Assembly (NCBI GenBank): GCA_016802295.1
Contig: JAESIW010000208.1
Location: 428,869 to 492,868, forward strand
Reading direction: 5' to 3'
Source: Brachionus rotundiformis
Lineage: Eukaryota > Rotifera > Eurotatoria > Ploima > Brachionidae
Length of the DNA stretch: 64,000 nt
The translations under genes were made by a program, and so were the position numbers. Positions 34,861-46,930 of this stretch are shown in pieces. The notes beneath the pieces are model-generated. The model made no database searches, had not been told where the DNA came from, and saw only the letters and a list, made by a program, of their open reading frames with translations. Positions within the stretch are counted from its first letter, which is position 1; each line of letters opens with the position of its first letter.

Positions 34861-36352
34861 GTTTTCATTGTGTTTAAAAAATTCTAATAATTTTTAAATT
34901 TTTGTCTAATGATTTAAAAAAAAAAGTTAATTGTTGATAATTTTTATTTTATGGCAAACGATTTTAACATAAATTTATAATCTAATCAAAATTTAACTGT
35001 CTTAGAAAAAAAACATTTTTTATTTTTTTATGATTATTTTTATTAAATTAGTAAAAGTAAATTTTTGATTATCTATTATTGCAGAAATCTGCATTTAGAG
35101 CTCAGTGTTGTATTTAAAGTATCACTGGGTTCCAAATTAAACCGAGCAGTGTTGACTATTGTCATCAAAGTAGAAGACTATTAAGATTATTTATTTAAAG
35201 CAAATATAATTTAAAATATTTTATGATTTAACAAGTTTTGAATTTAAATTGACTAGGTAGAAATAATCAGAAAATATAAAACTCGAACAGCATAATTCAC
35301 AACATCCCCTAAGTGTTTTTTTTTTTTTTTTGGCAAATTTTTGGAACAACGGAATTAGAGTTGCTTCTAGAAAGAGCAGTGCCCATCACGACACACAAAT
35401 TCCTAAGATTATTTAAGAATTGCTCATAAGCCTATTCGAATCTTATTAATCGCATATTTACTTTAAGATTTGAATAAAATGTTAAAGACTTGAATATTTG
35501 GTCCAAAATGATTAATACACAATAATTAAGCACAATGGTTTATGACTCATTAAGTCAAAATGATTTATTAAACTTGATACGATAGTTATTTTTACTTAGA
35601 AAGGCAAAGACAATAGCGCGCCAGGATATGCCAGCATTCAGGTTGGTCAAATCCGAGAGCTCTAAATTGCCGTGTGCCAAGCATAATTCTGAAAATTAGT
35701 AATTTATTATTTTATTTTTTTCTACCTTTAAAGGTAGGAGGTTACTTTTAGAATTGTGCTATTCGCTAATTTCAAAATTTTACATTTTTTTATATAAATA
35801 TTAGTTAACTTATAAAACTTACAAAAAAAAAAGAAAAAAAAAACAACTATTATAAAAATTTTTCTATTTTTTTTTTTAGGTTCGTTTAAAATTTTTGCTA
35901 TTTTTTTCGTAGTTTTAGTAAATTTTTTCATTTTCTAATGTTTCATATAAATCCCCATAGCTATTTTTTTTATACATAAATATATTGAAAATAAAGTTTG
36001 GAAAACCAAGATAGTTTTAACTCATTTCTTTTTCTCTTAATATATTTATTTCTATTCTTACTATTTAGTTTATTTATTTTTTCATTATTAAATAATTAAA
36101 AATTTGACCGATATTTTTTAAAAACAGTCGGTATCTAGTCTATGACAAATTATTTCTTGTTCAAATATTTGATACGAAACAAACTTTATTAGAATATATA
36201 ATTACTAATTTTGTCTAAATTAAGTTTAAAAATAATTTTTTTATAAAATCTTTTATAAACATAAAATTATGTACAGAGACATCTAATGTTATAAAAATTG
36301 AATTTTTTTTTTATACAGATAATTAGATAAATTGAATTTTAATTTAATTAAA
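34861..36352. other. Intergenic; 5' region of the LIM/C2 gene
   Basis: Mostly AT-rich. A GC-richer block at 35596-35688 looks like an isolated exon on the minus strand (see findings). A TTTTTTATACAG acceptor-like site ends at 36318, 35 nt before the LIM/C2 start codon, suggesting an intron in its 5' UTR. Confidence 0.45.
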
Positions 36353-39300
36353 ATGACCGATCATCGGCTTAGCTCAAGTTACTACCAAAGCGGCAGTGCG
36401 AGTCCGACCAAGGGCTCCACGTTAAACCTGTACCGCGACGACGCGGATAAAGACTATTGCAAGCGATGCAACAAATACATATACCCATTGGGTAATCAGT
36501 GGTCACTTTCAGGATCTAAAGATTAACTTTTTTTACACTAGAACTGATGGGACCTGTCATGGGCTACAAATACCACAAGCTGTGCTTCAAGTGCCATGTG
36601 TGCGACAGGCAATTGGACTTCATCAACTACAGAACCAACCTGATAGACCTCCATGACCGTCAACTGTACTGCGTCAACCACCATCCAAGGAACGGCAAAT
36701 ACACCGACTCTCTTTTTGCTTACAGACTCAGTTCCAAGTCTCCGCAATTTGAGGTATTTTGATTAATTTTTATTAATCACTCTTGAATATTTACCTGAAT
36801 AAGAAAAGCAGTTTTCGAATATTTCTTTTGTTTTTTTTTTTTTTTGCTTAAGTGTTTTTTAATTTAATTTTTGATAAAAAAGATAGTAGAGAAGAAAAAA
36901 CTCCGTGACGGGGAATTGAACCCCGGTCTCCCGCGTGACAGGCGGGGATACTCACCACTATACTATCACGGATTGTGATTCAAAAACACACTAAGCTATC
37001 TTAAGCTTGAGTTTTTTTAATGGAGGCCTTATAAGTTTATAAAGTTAAATATTATTCAAGAAAATAAACCAAAAAAATACTGAATTTGTTAGTAAATGAA
37101 GTAGTTTATTTGATAGAAAAATACTAAAATGCTGTAAATATACCACTTTGAATTTGTATATTTATAGTGAATTAGTATAAATTTGAATAGAAATATTATG
37201 TTTGTACAATATTTGAGTAAACAAAATTTGATCTATTTTGTTTTTTGTAACTGTAGGCAAAGCGTTTTTTCTAACTGAACAAAAGATAATTTTATAATGT
37301 TGTCTAATTTGAAGTGGTTGTGATTGTATAATTACCTGTACTGTGATAGAATTTTATTTTTTTTTACATTTAAAAAGCAAAAAAAAATTACTTAAATTTT
37401 ATCTAAAATATTTTTTAAGTCATTAAATTAAAAGACTATGGGAAAAATTTTTTTAAAGAAATAATAAAGATATCTTATAAAATACCCAAAATTCAACTGA
37501 TTATCAGTTAATAAGTGAGATAATGGAAAAATAAACTTATGATTAGCATTGCTTTTTTTGTCAAAAAATTTTGATTCATGGAAAGTTATCATGATTCTTT
37601 AATTGATTATTTAACGATAGAAATTATTTCGATTTCCACTCAAGCCATTCACTTTGTTCTGGCCTCATTTTCCTTTCATCCTTACTAACTTTCTTTTCAA
37701 GCTACCAAATGACTCTGTGTCATTTTTTACCAAATAAAATTAAAATCTTATAATTTAAATATTAAAAAATTATTCAAAGAAACTTTTTTTTGTATTTTTT
37801 TATTTATTTATTCAATGAAAATCTTGATAGATACAAATTATTTTTAGTAAACCAAGGGTATGTTTAGCTGAGTCATTTCCAAAGGATAAAGATACATCTA
37901 ATAGATGCAAACATCTCAACTTGATCAATGGGATTTTTAACCTTTATATGATTCCAAACTAACTCTTCTGAAAAGCTGTCAAAAGCATAAACTCTAGTTT
38001 TAATTGATGACTTGTAAAAATTTCAGAATCTTTTGAGGATTTAAACTCAAAATATGTTTTCATTTTGTGACGGTTAAGTTTTTTTTTCTCTTCTAGACTC
38101 TGTGTAATCATCTAGATCAAGAAAATCCTTATAATTCAGATAATTATGATAGCAAAAATCCCTTTAGTTTCTGAAGATTCTTAATTCAGAATCAAACCAA
38201 GGAGATTATTGATTTTTCCCAGCCTTAACCACTTTTAATGAGCAGTATTTTTCAATTGACAGCAAAATTTTATCTTTAAATTCCATTTATCTTCTATTCC
38301 CTGAAAGTTTATCAAGTACAGAAAAATCAGCTTAAGCCAAATATTTCTCAAATTTGACAATAGCTTTTAGAGATTAAATAGTTAACAAAATAGTGATTTT
38401 TTAGTGACTTAATTATTAAATGAGTCGACCCTTCTGTTAAAATAAAAATCAGTTACAACATAATTATCTCCTTTTATTAAATTTAATTAAATCAAAAATT
38501 TCTGTAATTAATTTTTTCCTATAAGTCACACGAATATTCAGAATACTTTCATGAGAGCAAAACGCACGAAAAGTACTCATATGGAAACCTTAACTTTGAT
38601 GATAATCCAAAATATAAAGAGCACCTGAGCAATTCATACGATTTCTTGAACAACAACACACACGAGATCGGATTCCTTGGCAAAGATCGCTTTGATCTGG
38701 AAGAAAGACAGCGTTTGGAAAGAGAAAGAGAACTTGAGCTTGAAAGACAAAGAGAGCTCGAATTCGAGAGACAAGAACGCGAAAGAGAGATAGAGCTACA
38801 GAGACAAGAACGTGAAAGAGAACTTGAGCTACAGAGACAACGCGAGTTACAGAAGTTGGAACATGAGCGAGAGAGAGAAATTGAGCTGCAAAAAGAATTG
38901 CTAAGACTTAAAGAAATCGAGAGACAAAATGAGATAGAATTTGAAAGACAACGTGACCTAGCTAGACAAAGGGAGTTGGAACGCGAGAGACTATTGGAAG
39001 AAGAGCGCCTCAGACAAAACTTGACCAAAATTCGCCAAGAAAACCTTGAAGAAAACTCAGTAGAGGAACATTTAGTCAACATATTGAACAAAATCCGCAA
39101 CGACAACACCCACACAGCTTCGAGCAACACCAACACTGCCACTGAGTCCTCTTCCTCAATTATAATTAGCTCTGCTACCAAAGATTTCCAAAATGTAAAG
39201 GAAATACCTGTCAATTTGAACGATTCGTTTAACGAAACCCATGAGATAAAAATAATTCCAAGTACCAATCATTCAAATTTGGGCAACATTATCCAAGAAG

Positions 39301-40729
39301 CCAAAAGACACGAAGAAACACACTCTACAGCTCAGTACATACCTGTTCACCACTATGAATCCAAAGATGACAGCTTAAAGGACATTTTTCAAGAGGCTCG
39401 TTTGGCTGACATGAGCCGCTCGGACACAAGTGCATCTAATGAAAATTTAAGAGACATTTTCTATGAGGCCGCTCTTGCCACCATGAACAGATCTGACTGG
39501 AGTTTTGTCAGCAATCATGACGATTCTCTTGATTTAAATGAGACCAACAAAGATCCAAATTTGAAGGATATTTTCTATGAAGCCAACAAAGCTTCGGACT
39601 CACGCGGCACCGCTACAATTCTACACTCAAACTCAAAGGACAATCTCAATTGGTCACATGCCATTCAAAACTACAACTCTTACTCACAAACTGTAATACA
39701 CAAGCAAAATTATCACTCCACTGCCATTTCCTCTTCGACCAATTTCAATGATGAATCGTCAAATTTAAAAAATTTAATGGGCAATGCCATTCAAACAGAC
39801 AAGAATAAGTTTGTTCATGATAAGACAATATTTGGCTCGAACAAAACAGAATATGCTTTTGCTGACCCGGAGAACATGACCAATGTGAAAAATGTGGTCA
39901 GAGATGTTCAAAAAATAGAGGGCTATGTCCCAGTTGATAGAGATTTTGCAGATCCTGAAAACATGACCAATGTGAAGGAGATAGTAAGTGATATACAAAA
40001 AATAGAAGGCTACAATAAGTCATCATTGTCATCGCCTTCAAGTGTTGCCACGCCAGACTTGCAGAACATGTCCAATTTGAAGAGAATGGTCTCAGAAATG
40101 ATCCATACAGATGTGAGCACTCCGATTAAAAATGAGCCAAAGCCAAATGTGAAACCCAATGCTGAATTGAGTATGGTAAGACAAAATTCAGATGGTAGGA
40201 CACTTGATGAGATTAGACCGGAGATAATTGGCGATAATAAAGGCTACGGAGTTGTGAGACTAACTGTTCAGTATGACGAAATTAGAGATAGACTCTCAAT
40301 TACTGTCCACGAGGCCAGAGGCTTGAAGAATATTGACCCTAAAGGAATGATAGATCCATATGCAAGAGTTTATCTACATCCGGATGAGAAGCAAAAGCTG
40401 AAGCGCAAGACCAAAGTGGTCAAGAATAGCATAAATCCTAAGTGGCAGGAGACTTTTGATTATTCGATGACCCAACAAGAAGCAGTGACTAGGACTTTGG
40501 TAGTTAATTTGAAAGATGAGAGAGGCTTCTTTGAAAAACCTGATACAAAATTTTTAGGAGAAGTAATTTTTAAAATTGTCAAAAATTTTTATCTATTAAT
40601 TGAAAAAAAAATTTTTAGGTTGTTATGAAATTGAAGTCTGTGCCGCACATAAACTATCCATTCACAAGATGGTATTATCTGCAAACACTGAATTCATGTG
40701 CAAATATACTCGCGGGATATGGAAACTAA
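36353..40729 (+). CDS. LIM - coiled coil - short repeats - C2 domain protein, four coding exons
   Basis: Exons are 36353-36491, 36542-36753, 38526-40562 and 40619-40729, all GT/AG and in frame, about 832 aa. The LIM domain (residues 36-93) has C36, C39, H58, C61, C64, C67, C90 and H93. Residues about 173-293 are almost pure Glu/Arg/Leu/Gln coiled coil or single helix. Residues about 370-650 contain about eight copies of an NLKDIFYEA-like motif. A C2 domain (about 689-815) reads GVVRLTVQYDEIRDRLSITV, DPKGMIDPYARVYLHP, TKVVKNSINPKWQETF and FLGEVVMKLKSVPH. It retains Asp residues typical of Ca2+-binding loop 1 (IDPYARV), while loop 3 (KDERGFFEKPDTKF) is less canonical. A cytoskeletal or membrane-trafficking scaffold is plausible. 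I do not recognise an orthologue with this exact order. Confidence 0.85.
36901..36972 (-). tRNA. tRNA-Asp (GTC), antisense in coding intron 2 of the LIM/C2 gene
   Basis: The minus strand folds as a 72-nt cloverleaf. The acceptor stem TCCGTGA pairs with TCACGGA with discriminator G. The D-arm is GTATAGTGGTGAGTAT, the anticodon arm CCCGCCTGTCACGCGGG gives anticodon GTC, and the T-arm is CCGGGGTTCAATTCCCCG. A-box and B-box promoters are intact. No intron; CCA is not encoded. This matches canonical eukaryotic tRNA-Asp. Confidence 0.97.
37850..38340 (-). mobile_element. LINE relic (inter-domain region) in intron of the LIM/C2 gene
   Basis: The minus strand reads PWFDSELRIFRN then RDFCYHNYLN, DLDDYTESRREKKNL, and later VYAFDSFSEELVWNHIKVKN. 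PWFD.EL..LR..RD...Y and Y...RR..K.L are typical of the stretch between endonuclease and RT in jockey-like ORF2. Stops and shifts are frequent. Confidence 0.5.
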
Positions 40730-41012
40730 ACTATTTTTTTTGTTTCTATTTAATTATTTTGTAATATAATAAAATTCCATTAGGTTTTAGAGAATTATTC
40801 ATTTATTAAAAATTAGTTAAAAGCTTAATGATTATACTAACCACTTATTTATAGGCTTTGTTTAAATGAGATTTTTCTAAATAACGTTTAAGTTTAAATA
40901 TTTTTTACCAAAATAAAATTTTATTATCCAATTTTATAATTAATTAAAATTAAAATTAAATTTTTCAAATTAAATAATTAAAAAATATTTCATAAATATC
41001 AAAGTAATTAAT

Positions 41013-43109
41013 TTAATTCTTATAAATCAGTTTTTTAGGTATTTTTGCTTTAGTTTTAATTGTCTTTTTTTTCTTTATAAAAAAAATATCAATAATATCG
41101 AATAAGAGACACATGGCATAAAAAGAAACAATAACTGCTATAGCAATAATTGATGTTGTCTTTATAACTGCCTTTTTTGTCTTGAGTTCACTCGATTCTG
41201 TTTGGCATTTATCACCGGAATAAAGAGGAAAGCACCTACATTGTGCTTTATTATCAATATCATAGCATATACCATTGTTTGAACAAGTTTCATTTGAACA
41301 AAGGTCCTTCTTAAGCTCACAGTTTGTCCCAAAAAAAAAATTTGAGTTACACTGACAAGTATAGGTTTTATTCACCTTATCAAATGTACATGAACCATTG
41401 TTAAGGCAAGGATTAGACGAACACAAAGAAGACTTTTTTTGACAATTAGAACCAATAAAATCGGTAAAGCAATCACAAATAAATTTGGAATTTTCAATAA
41501 ACTTACATAAGCCATTTCCAGAGCAATTGGTAAGACAATCGTTAAAATCATATTTAAATGTCATAACATTAACAATTTCAGAATTAGATAAGACATCAAT
41601 TGAAAAAAAACTATTATTTTTATTTAGAAAAGATAAATCCTCTATCTGCGATGTTGATGGTTCAACATTTAATGTAGAAATTACAAAATCAATTGTAGTT
41701 GTGTCAACTAAATTATTGAATTGTGTAGAAACATCTGGAGAAGAGCTTAAATCAATTCCTGGCGCAGTTAAACATTCTGTCTGCGATGTTGATGGTTCAA
41801 CATTTAATGTAGAAATTACCAAATCAATTGTAGTTGTGTCAACTAAATTATTGAATTGTGTAGATACATCTGGAGAAGAGCTTAAATCAATTCCTGGCCC
41901 AGTTGAACCTTCTGTCTGCGATGTTGATGGTTCAACATTTAATGTAGAAATTACCAAATCAATTGTAGTTGTGTCAACTAAATTATTGAATTGTGTAGAT
42001 ACATCTGGAGAAGAGCTTAAATCAATTCCTGGCCCAGTTAAACCTTCTGTCTGCGATGTTGATGGTTCAACATTTAATGTAGAAATTACCAAATCAATTG
42101 TAGTTGTGTCATCTCTTGAATAGCTCAAATCTCCTTCTGTTGATATCAATTCTGATGTATTTGTTGTTTCATTATTTCTAATAACCATATTTTTTTGTGT
42201 CACATTTTCATTTTTAAATGTTCCATTTATTATCTTAATTGATCTTATTTTTGAGTTAAAATTTATTGTCTGTACTATTTGAAGACTTGACATATTCCAA
42301 AAATTTAAGTCACCTTTTTCGTGCCCAGTTACTATGTTTCCATTTCCATATAAATCAATACTGAATATTTTATCCGTATAGCCAGATAAACTTGTGCATG
42401 TGTTATTTTCTAGATACCATAAAAAAATAGTTATTTCTTTTCCATAAATTACACGATTTTTGTCTATTATTTTCACAAGTTTCACCTCATCATCAAATGT
42501 CATTTCTTTTTTTGTGGTCAGATTATAATTCGCGCCTATTTCTCTAGCGCAAATATTTTTAAAGTTGCACTGAGAGACTACCAAACTCCTATTAAATATA
42601 TCAATCTCGCTCACTTTATCTGCCCCAATATAAGTTTTCAGGATTGTTTGTAAATTCATGTCGAAAAATATAAGATCTCCTTTATCATTTCCTATTATAA
42701 CAATCTTATTATCCAACTTTTTCATACATCTGATTTTACTAAAGCTATTAATATCTTTAGTTAATATTGTATTTAAATTATTTTTATCATATATGATAAT
42801 TGAGCTATCACAACCACCCATTAGATAAGTATTATTGATAATGATCATTGATTTAGGACAATCTAATTTCTTTATTGGCTCCATTTTTGTCATGTTAAGA
42901 GAAAAAATTTCGTTTCCATCATCACAACCAACTAGATAATTGTTATCTTCATCAAAATCGAGTGAAATAACCTTCTTTGAAAGTGAAAATTCTATTTCAA
43001 CTTCTTCTTCATTGAAAACAACCACCATATGGTTTTCCAAACCGACAGCAATTTCATAGCCAAAGCTGTAATTTATAAATGCAGATATAAATCCCAATAC
43101 AATTAACAT
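41013..43109 (-). CDS. WD-like / mucin repeat / EGF transmembrane protein, paralogue A
   Basis: A 698-aa single-exon protein. The signal peptide is MLIVLGFISAFINYSFGYE. Residues about 20-300 form a divergent beta-propeller head with short repeats ending in motifs such as GHEKGDLNFWNMSS. Residues 334-490 hold three full and one partial copy of a 45-aa Thr/Ser-rich repeat (DTTTIDLVISTLNVEPSTSQ...). Three EGF-like domains follow (CLTNCSGNGLCK..., SSNPCLNNGSC..., CSNETCSNNGIC...). Then come a TM helix (TTSIIAIAVIVSFYAMCLLF) and a short Lys-rich cytoplasmic tail. The architecture implies a cell-surface protein holding a propeller on an O-glycosylated stalk. It shares domain order and TM-flanking sequence with the genes at 52340 and 60991. 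Ligand and function unknown. Confidence 0.88.
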   Translation of the reverse strand: MLIVLGFISAFINYSFGYEIAVGLENHMVVVFNEEEVEIEFSLSKKVISLDFDEDNNYLVGCDDGNEIFSLNMTKMEPIKKLDCPKSMIIINNTYLMGGCDSSIIIYDKNNLNTILTKDINSFSKIRCMKKLDNKIVIIGNDKGDLIFFDMNLQTILKTYIGADKVSEIDIFNRSLVVSQCNFKNICAREIGANYNLTTKKEMTFDDEVKLVKIIDKNRVIYGKEITIFLWYLENNTCTSLSGYTDKIFSIDLYGNGNIVTGHEKGDLNFWNMSSLQIVQTINFNSKIRSIKIINGTFKNENVTQKNMVIRNNETTNTSELISTEGDLSYSRDDTTTIDLVISTLNVEPSTSQTEGLTGPGIDLSSSPDVSTQFNNLVDTTTIDLVISTLNVEPSTSQTEGSTGPGIDLSSSPDVSTQFNNLVDTTTIDLVISTLNVEPSTSQTECLTAPGIDLSSSPDVSTQFNNLVDTTTIDFVISTLNVEPSTSQIEDLSFLNKNNSFFSIDVLSNSEIVNVMTFKYDFNDCLTNCSGNGLCKFIENSKFICDCFTDFIGSNCQKKSSLCSSNPCLNNGSCTFDKVNKTYTCQCNSNFFFGTNCELKKDLCSNETCSNNGICYDIDNKAQCRCFPLYSGDKCQTESSELKTKKAVIKTTSIIAIAVIVSFYAMCLLFDIIDIFFIKKKKTIKTKAKIPKKLIYKN
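41640..42110 (-). repeat. 135-bp coding tandem repeat, 3.5 copies
   Basis: Units at 42110-41976, 41975-41841, 41840-41706 and a partial at 41705 downward differ at only a few bases. The unit length (45 codons) keeps the frame. It encodes the stalk of paralogue A. Confidence 0.95.
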
Positions 43110-46100
43110 CTATATTCATATGAAATTAATAAAAGATTAAAATTTCTATTTTTTGTTTTTTTTTTTAAAAATTGACACTTTTTCTTGCAATTTTTTTTTA
43201 AATTAATAAACTAAAACGCTTTAGGTTTTGGTAACTTGATAATCGATTAACTAAAAAATATATAGAAAAATTTGAAATTTTTAAATAAGATAATTTATTT
43301 TAAGAAATAAAGTTATAAATTTAAATATTTTTGAACATTTCTTGTAAGACTTATTTGAACAAAGCCAAGTTTTATTTATCCAAAATTTTCACTGTTTATT
43401 GGTAAATATTTGTTTAAACAAAAGAATTTAAATTTAGTTAAGAAAAAGTTGGCTTATTAAACAAATTCATTTTGTCTATTGTTTTCATAATTAAAAATTA
43501 ATATATTTTTCGATGCCTACATCATGAAGATTTAAGCCTAATAAAATGTTAGCTTAATTAGATAATTTTTTTGATTTAAGTAAAACTTATATTGGATACC
43601 AATCTTTAATTAACTATTTAAAAGATGATTTTTCCTATAAACTTTTTGAAAAAGATTGATTGAGTGACTTAAAAAGGACTACCCGAGTCAAAAATGGTAC
43701 ATCTAAGAAAGGTTAGACAGTACCTGGAATAATCTGTCAGTGCAAATATTCAGAAAGAAAGATGATAATATTTTATAAAAAAATATTTTGGTGCAAAGGT
43801 ATCAAAAGGTTAAAAATAAAATTTTAAAATGGATTAAATTTAAAAAGTATTTTAAATTAAATTTTTTGATTCGAGTAAAATCATCATAGTAAAATTGTGT
43901 GAAAATATTTGTAGTTCATGATGGCAAGATGACCAAAAAGTTAAATTAATAATTAAATTTTTTAATTTATTTTCTTTTCAATTAATATTCAAACAGGTAA
44001 AAAATATAAGCTTTTGTAATTTTATAAGACTTATGGCCAAAAATTTTTATAATTCTTTGTTCATTTGGAAATTTTTGAATAATATATATATTTTATGAAA
44101 AAAAAATAATAATAATGATTAAAATTAATACTGAGAGTTATCAAAATTGTAATCAAAAAATTCAATTTTTTTTTAAAATTACCATCAGTTAATTGATTGC
44201 TACTGGTAGAGAATTTTTGCTAAAAGAATTGATCATCAGCCAAGAAAACTATCAAATATATATGTCTTAAACAATAAGTACAACTGCTTGTATGTAAGCT
44301 TAAAATAATTAATTAATTTTTATCATCATGATAAACGATTTGGTCCATTTAAAAAAGTCATAAAAAATGTTCAACTTTTTTGGACATAATTTGTTTTTTA
44401 TTCAATTTTAAAAATATTTTATCAATTTCAAGAATTTAATTAAAATCTTGAAAACTACTTTCTCTTTAATTTTTAATTGGCATGGGAAAATTTTTTCTTT
44501 TATACTTTATTTATTTTTTATCTAATTATTTTACACATTTGATTTTTAAATAGTATGATTATCTTAATTTTTTTTAATTAAATAAATTATAAACACTCTT
44601 AATTAATTTTTATATTTCAAATTGATGTTAATCTTGACTTTAGAATGATATTATTAATTAAAATCTCTACTACAGATAAGTTCTTCTTTATTTAATTTAT
44701 TCGTCTTATTCGAATATTTGAACAACATCTATTAAACTCAGGCTTTAATGGCGATGTTAAGTTTTGTATCAAAAATCAATTTATAAATTTATTCAGAATT
44801 TATAACTTTCTTTGTATTCAAAATTTGATAGAATTAAAAGTGTAAAAAACTTTAAAAACAAATTTTACACAAGTTTACAATTGGATTTTCTCAAATAAAA
44901 TACTCTTTTTAAATTGATATTCCAATACTTTGATTTTTTCGATACCAAACTTATCATCGCCGCTTTAATTGTTTAGTTTAATTGCTTAATGAAATAAGAT
45001 AAAATAAAATTAAAAAGTCTATTTCATTAGCTTAACAAAACGATAAGTCAAATTTAATAATCCTTTGACATATATTTCATTCTCTAAGAATTTAATTAAT
45101 TTTTTTACTTGCTAAAAAAAGCCATTTTTTAATTTGAATGGTAAATACACTTTTAATAAAAAACAATATATATTTAATCAATTATTTAATATTTAATGTT
45201 TATTTTTAATCAAAAATATCTTACATTTTCATGGTTAAATAATTATTTCAAATTCAAATAAATGAGATATTTATTTTCTTCAAACTATAAACTATTTGAT
45301 TTTTTAGTAAGATTCAGAATTTTCATTTCGTTCATATTAGAATTTTTTTAACAAATTTTCATCAATAATTAATTCAGTAATGCAACGTACTTGAAGAAAA
45401 TACATTTTTTTGTATTTTGGAGAAGTATATTGTATAAATTAAAGTTAGCTCATGTCAAATCATGGATTAATTAAACTTGATTGATACTCTTAGCATGATT
45501 AATCAGCAATGATATAAAAATCAATCATTAAAATTATTGTTAATTTCTGATCTCCAAAAATCATTTAATTTTTAAAAATAATTTTCAGTATTTATCTACA
45601 AAGCCCTTCAATTTAACCACTAACTAAAGCCTTGGATTATCTTAAATGTTAAAAATGTATTTTGTGACACAAAACAATTTTTTACTTGGTACCCAAAAAG
45701 ATAGAAAAATCATTAATATACTTTTTCAATACATTAATTGAATAAATCATATCAATATTTTGTATAAGTTTAATTGAAACTGAGCGATATTTGTTAATTA
45801 TTGATTTTAATTAGTGTTTGGAATGGGTTTTGAATACTTGAACTAAAATATTTTTAAAGCTCGTTTTGCATTTTAAAAAGCTCAATAATGATATAAACAA
45901 GTATAAATTGTAATTTTAATATATCATTTAGACACTTTATGTCAAGAAATTGATAAAATACTATCTTTTAAATATCTAAAATAGGTACATTGTGTACTAA
46001 TGATTTATTAGACTTATATTTAATAGATTATACTAACATCAGCAAGACGATCGATTATATTCTAACCACTTAATAATCAAATGGGTGAAAAGTACCCACC

Positions 46101-46195
46101 TCAATCATCTTTGTAACCTTCATTAAGGAGTAGTAGTGGAAGTAGTATTAGTAGTTCTTACTGCGACACCTAGCATGTTAAAGTGATACTTTATA
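43110..46195. other. Intergenic, about 3 kb, nothing recognised
   Basis: AT-rich throughout, with no ORF carrying a domain. Near 46130 there is a short imperfect AGTAGT-type triplet run just before the Tc1-like element. Confidence 0.5.
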
Positions 46196-46437
46196 CAGTT
46201 CTTCGCAAAATTTTAAGACACATGAATTTTTTCACTGGTTAATTCTATTTGCATAAAAAATCAAGCGGAAAAAAAAATAATTGAATTAATCTAAATGTTT
46301 TATTTACAAAAGTATTGTATTGGCTATCAATTAAAAAAAAAGATATCATCTATAACACAAAATATTTACAATTTATATTTGACAGGTAAAAAAACTATTT
46401 TCGGATATTGTACAATAAATATAAGATACTTATAAAT

Positions 46438-46930
46438 TTAATACATTAAACTCTCTCCGTTGGCTTTAAGACATGCTTCAATTCTAACTGGCATAGACTC
46501 GACTAATTTTACAGCTAAATCAACCCTTATTTCATTCCAATACTTATCCACAAGGCGATCCAACTCGGCTAAATTGGATACGGTATGGCTAGATAATTTT
46601 TGATCAATAATCGCTCAAATGTTCTCAATTGGTTTCAAGTCTGGATTTCTGGCTGGCCACGACATGACAGAAATTGAATTCACATTAAACCAATTGGCAA
46701 TTGAGCCGGCTTTATGACATGTAGCGTTGTCTTGTTGGTAATGCCAATCACTATGGTCATTGATCAATAAGTCTTTGGACGGTTTAAGTTGATTTTCAAG
46801 AACACCAAGGTAAGAATGTTGATTCATTCAATTGCTATACATCTTATTTAGTCCAATAACGCTCACAGAAAAGCATCCCCAGCTACTGACCCACCACCAG
46901 CTTGAACTCTAGATTGAATGACCATTTTAA
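46438..46930 (-). pseudogene. Tc1-like transposase C-terminal relic
   Basis: The minus strand contains SSWGCFS, then GVLENQLKPS, DWHYQQDNATCHKAGSIANW (with the second catalytic Asp in QQDNA.CH) and WPARNPDLKPIENI. These are hallmark Tc1 DDE segments. A TGA at 46615-46617 replaces the Trp that normally follows PIENI. The same frame then continues open for 59 more codons (AIIDQKLSSH ... KANGESLMY) to a stop at 46438. The first catalytic Asp and the N-terminal DNA-binding domain are missing. Confidence 0.85.

Noticed and set aside
37640..37720. Minus-strand peptide KVSKDERKMRPEQSEWLEWK as a nested exon
   Set aside because: Short, without convincing splice sites, and next to a LINE relic; cannot be supported as a gene.
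38549..39268. 239-aa minus-strand Ser/Leu-rich ORF
   Set aside because: Antisense shadow of the Glu/Arg-rich coiled-coil exon of the LIM/C2 gene (GAG/AGA codons read backward as CTC/TCT).
41485..42123. 212-aa plus-strand ORF with repeated SVCDVDGSTFNVEITKSIVV
   Set aside because: It is the antisense of the 135-bp coding repeats of paralogue A; since the unit is a multiple of three, the reverse frame also stays open.
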